Shown piece after piece: positions 6,210 through 6,882 of a stretch of DNA of 6,882 bases. The notes beneath the pieces are model-generated. The model did no database searches and was not told the origin of the DNA. It was given only the letters and a program-made list of their open reading frames with translations. The translations under genes were made by a program, and so were the position numbers. Numbering within the stretch: the first letter of the stretch is position 1; the number at the start of each line of letters is the position of its first letter. Source of the DNA: Rhizobiaceae bacterium. GTDB taxonomy: Bacteria > Pseudomonadota > Alphaproteobacteria > Rhizobiales > Rhizobiaceae. Location: NCBI GenBank assembly GCA_913776675.1, contig CAJYRE010000097.1, positions 1 through 6,882 on the forward strand, written 5' to 3'.

Positions 6210-6238
6210 ATTATGCATGGAAAAATACAAACTTTAAA
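6210..6238 (-). promoter_or_regulatory. Candidate promoter for the GGDEF-EAL gene
   Basis: On the minus strand TTTAAA (6238-6233; 4 of 6 bases of TTGACA) and CATAAT (6215-6210; 5 of 6 bases of TATAAT) are separated by 17 nt. The site lies just downstream of the rplY terminator in an AT-rich stretch, where the gene needs its own start. The predicted leader is about 100 nt long. The -10 box overlaps the 9-mer AATTATGCA (plus strand 6209-6217) that is also found in the start-site hairpin of the solute-binding protein gene. Confidence 0.5.
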
Positions 6239-6249
6239 TAGCTTGAATC

Positions 6250-6278
6250 AAAAAAACCCGCTGTGAAAGCGGGTTTTT
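6250..6278 (-). terminator. Intrinsic terminator of rplY
   Basis: The stem CCCGC/GCGGG (6257-6261 with 6269-6273) encloses a 7-nt loop and is flanked by A and T runs that extend it to about 10 bp. Read on the minus strand the GC stem is followed by seven T residues, a classic rho-independent terminator about 60 nt after the rplY stop. It isolates rplY from the GGDEF-EAL gene. The T-run on the plus strand makes it potentially bidirectional. Confidence 0.9.
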
Positions 6279-6302
6279 CCGTATTTTTTACACTGACCTT
6301 AC

Positions 6303-6315
6303 ACCTTCCAAAGGT
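6303..6315 (-). repeat. Short stem-loop in the rplY 3' untranslated region
   Basis: ACCTT (6303-6307) and AAGGT (6311-6315) form a 5-bp hairpin with a 3-nt loop. After a 3x3 internal loop the stem can extend by three more pairs (CCT/AGG). It lies between the rplY stop codon and the terminator and may protect or shape the mRNA 3' end. Confidence 0.35.
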
Positions 6316-6337
6316 TGTAGGCCCTGTATGCCTGTTA

Positions 6338-6882
6338 TCAGGCTGTTTCTTCTTCTTCGGCAACGCCAGCAGCCGGAGCAACGATTGTTGCAATGGTGAA
6401 GTCGCGGTCGGTGATAACCGGGCTTGTGCCGGATGGCAGCTTGACAGCAGAGATATGAACGCTGTCGCCGATTTTCAGGCCAGCCAGATCAACCGTCAGG
6501 AATTCAGGAATGTTGTTGGCCAGAGCGTGCAGCTCAACTTCGTGACGCACGATGTTGAGAACAGCGCCGGTCTTGATGGCGGACTTTTCTTCGTTCACGA
6601 AGTGAACCGGCACGTTAACAACGACGTGGCTGTTTGCAGACACGCGCAGGAAATCAACATGCATGGTGAAATCACGAACCGGATCGAGCTGGTAGTCCTT
6701 TGGCAGAACGCTGATCTTTTCACCGTTGACATCAATGGTGGCAACTGTGGTCATGAAACCGCCAGCGTGGATACGCTTGGTGACTTCATTGGTGTTCAGA
6801 ACGATAGCAATAGGGGCCTGCTTGTCACCGTAGATGACAGCGGGAATCAAGCCGTTGCGACGAAGTTCACGGGAGGACCCCT
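6338..6882 (-). CDS. rplY: 50S ribosomal protein L25, CTC type (5' end outside window)
   Basis: This two-domain L25 binds 5S rRNA in the large ribosomal subunit. About 180 codons are visible. The reading frame runs off the window edge at 6882, starting with [10 protein letters not shown] and continuing LIPAVIYGD, so roughly the first 20 residues are missing. The TTG at 6850 is an internal codon, not the start. The N-terminal 5S-binding domain (up to [21 protein letters not shown]) is followed by the beta-rich CTC domain ([32 protein letters not shown]). The protein ends in an Ala/Glu-rich tail, [10 protein letters not shown], common in this protein in alphaproteobacteria. The stop TGA (6340-6338) is followed by a strong terminator. 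The expected partner pth is about 3.8 kb further on, separated by the signalling pair. Confidence 0.96.
   Translation of the reverse strand, partial: GSSRELRRNGLIPAVIYGDKQAPIAIVLNTNEVTKRIHAGGFMTTVATIDVNGEKISVLPKDYQLDPVRDFTMHVDFLRVSANSHVVVNVPVHFVNEEKSAIKTGAVLNIVRHEVELHALANNIPEFLTVDLAGLKIGDSVHISAVKLPSGTSPVITDRDFTIATIVAPAAGVAEEEETA

Noticed and set aside
6338..6850. TTG at 6850 as the start of rplY
   Set aside because: The frame continues upstream with [10 protein letters not shown], the conserved L25 N-terminal sequence, up to the window edge.

Overview
The window looks like the chromosome of an alphaproteobacterium, most likely of the order Hyphomicrobiales (Rhizobiales). The evidence is the two-domain (CTC-type) ribosomal protein L25, a ClpS of the ClpS2 type (starting from a GTG codon, with a Lys/Pro-rich N-terminus and a TTEPEE C-terminus), and a peptidyl-tRNA hydrolase with a long Lys/Pro-rich C-terminal tail. 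Genus and species cannot be read from the sequence alone. No rRNA, tRNA, insertion sequence, CRISPR array or attachment site was seen.

Layout. Nearly everything is on the minus strand and reads right to left. At the right edge is rplY (its 5' end lies outside the window), closed by a strong intrinsic terminator (6250-6278). Next comes a two-gene signalling block: a membrane-anchored HAMP-PAS-GGDEF-EAL protein (3732-6101) and an exported family-3 solute-binding protein with no transporter genes beside it (2709-3479). Then come pth (1823-2536), a GNAT acetyltransferase starting 1 nt after the pth stop (1369-1821), and a small two-helix YcxB-like membrane protein (743-1306). The plus-strand gene clpS2 (377-688) converges on that gene and diverges from ychF, whose first 78 codons occupy 1-234.

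How the genes fit together. rplY, pth and ychF are translation-linked housekeeping genes often found near each other in this group. The GGDEF-EAL/solute-binding pair sits as a cassette between rplY and pth. An orphan periplasmic binding protein next to a c-di-GMP enzyme with a periplasmic sensor region suggests a ligand-responsive c-di-GMP pathway, similar in logic to NspS-MbaA of Vibrio cholerae. This is inference from context.

The most striking non-coding signal is a 48-nt near-continuous inverted repeat at 3474-3521. In the mRNA of the solute-binding protein it would fold so that both the Shine-Dalgarno sequence and the AUG start codon are base-paired. It is either a translational switch or, if transcription starts within it, a DNA operator. 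A 9-mer from its arms, AATTATGCA, recurs in the promoter region of the GGDEF-EAL gene. No intergenic gap exceeds 300 bases.
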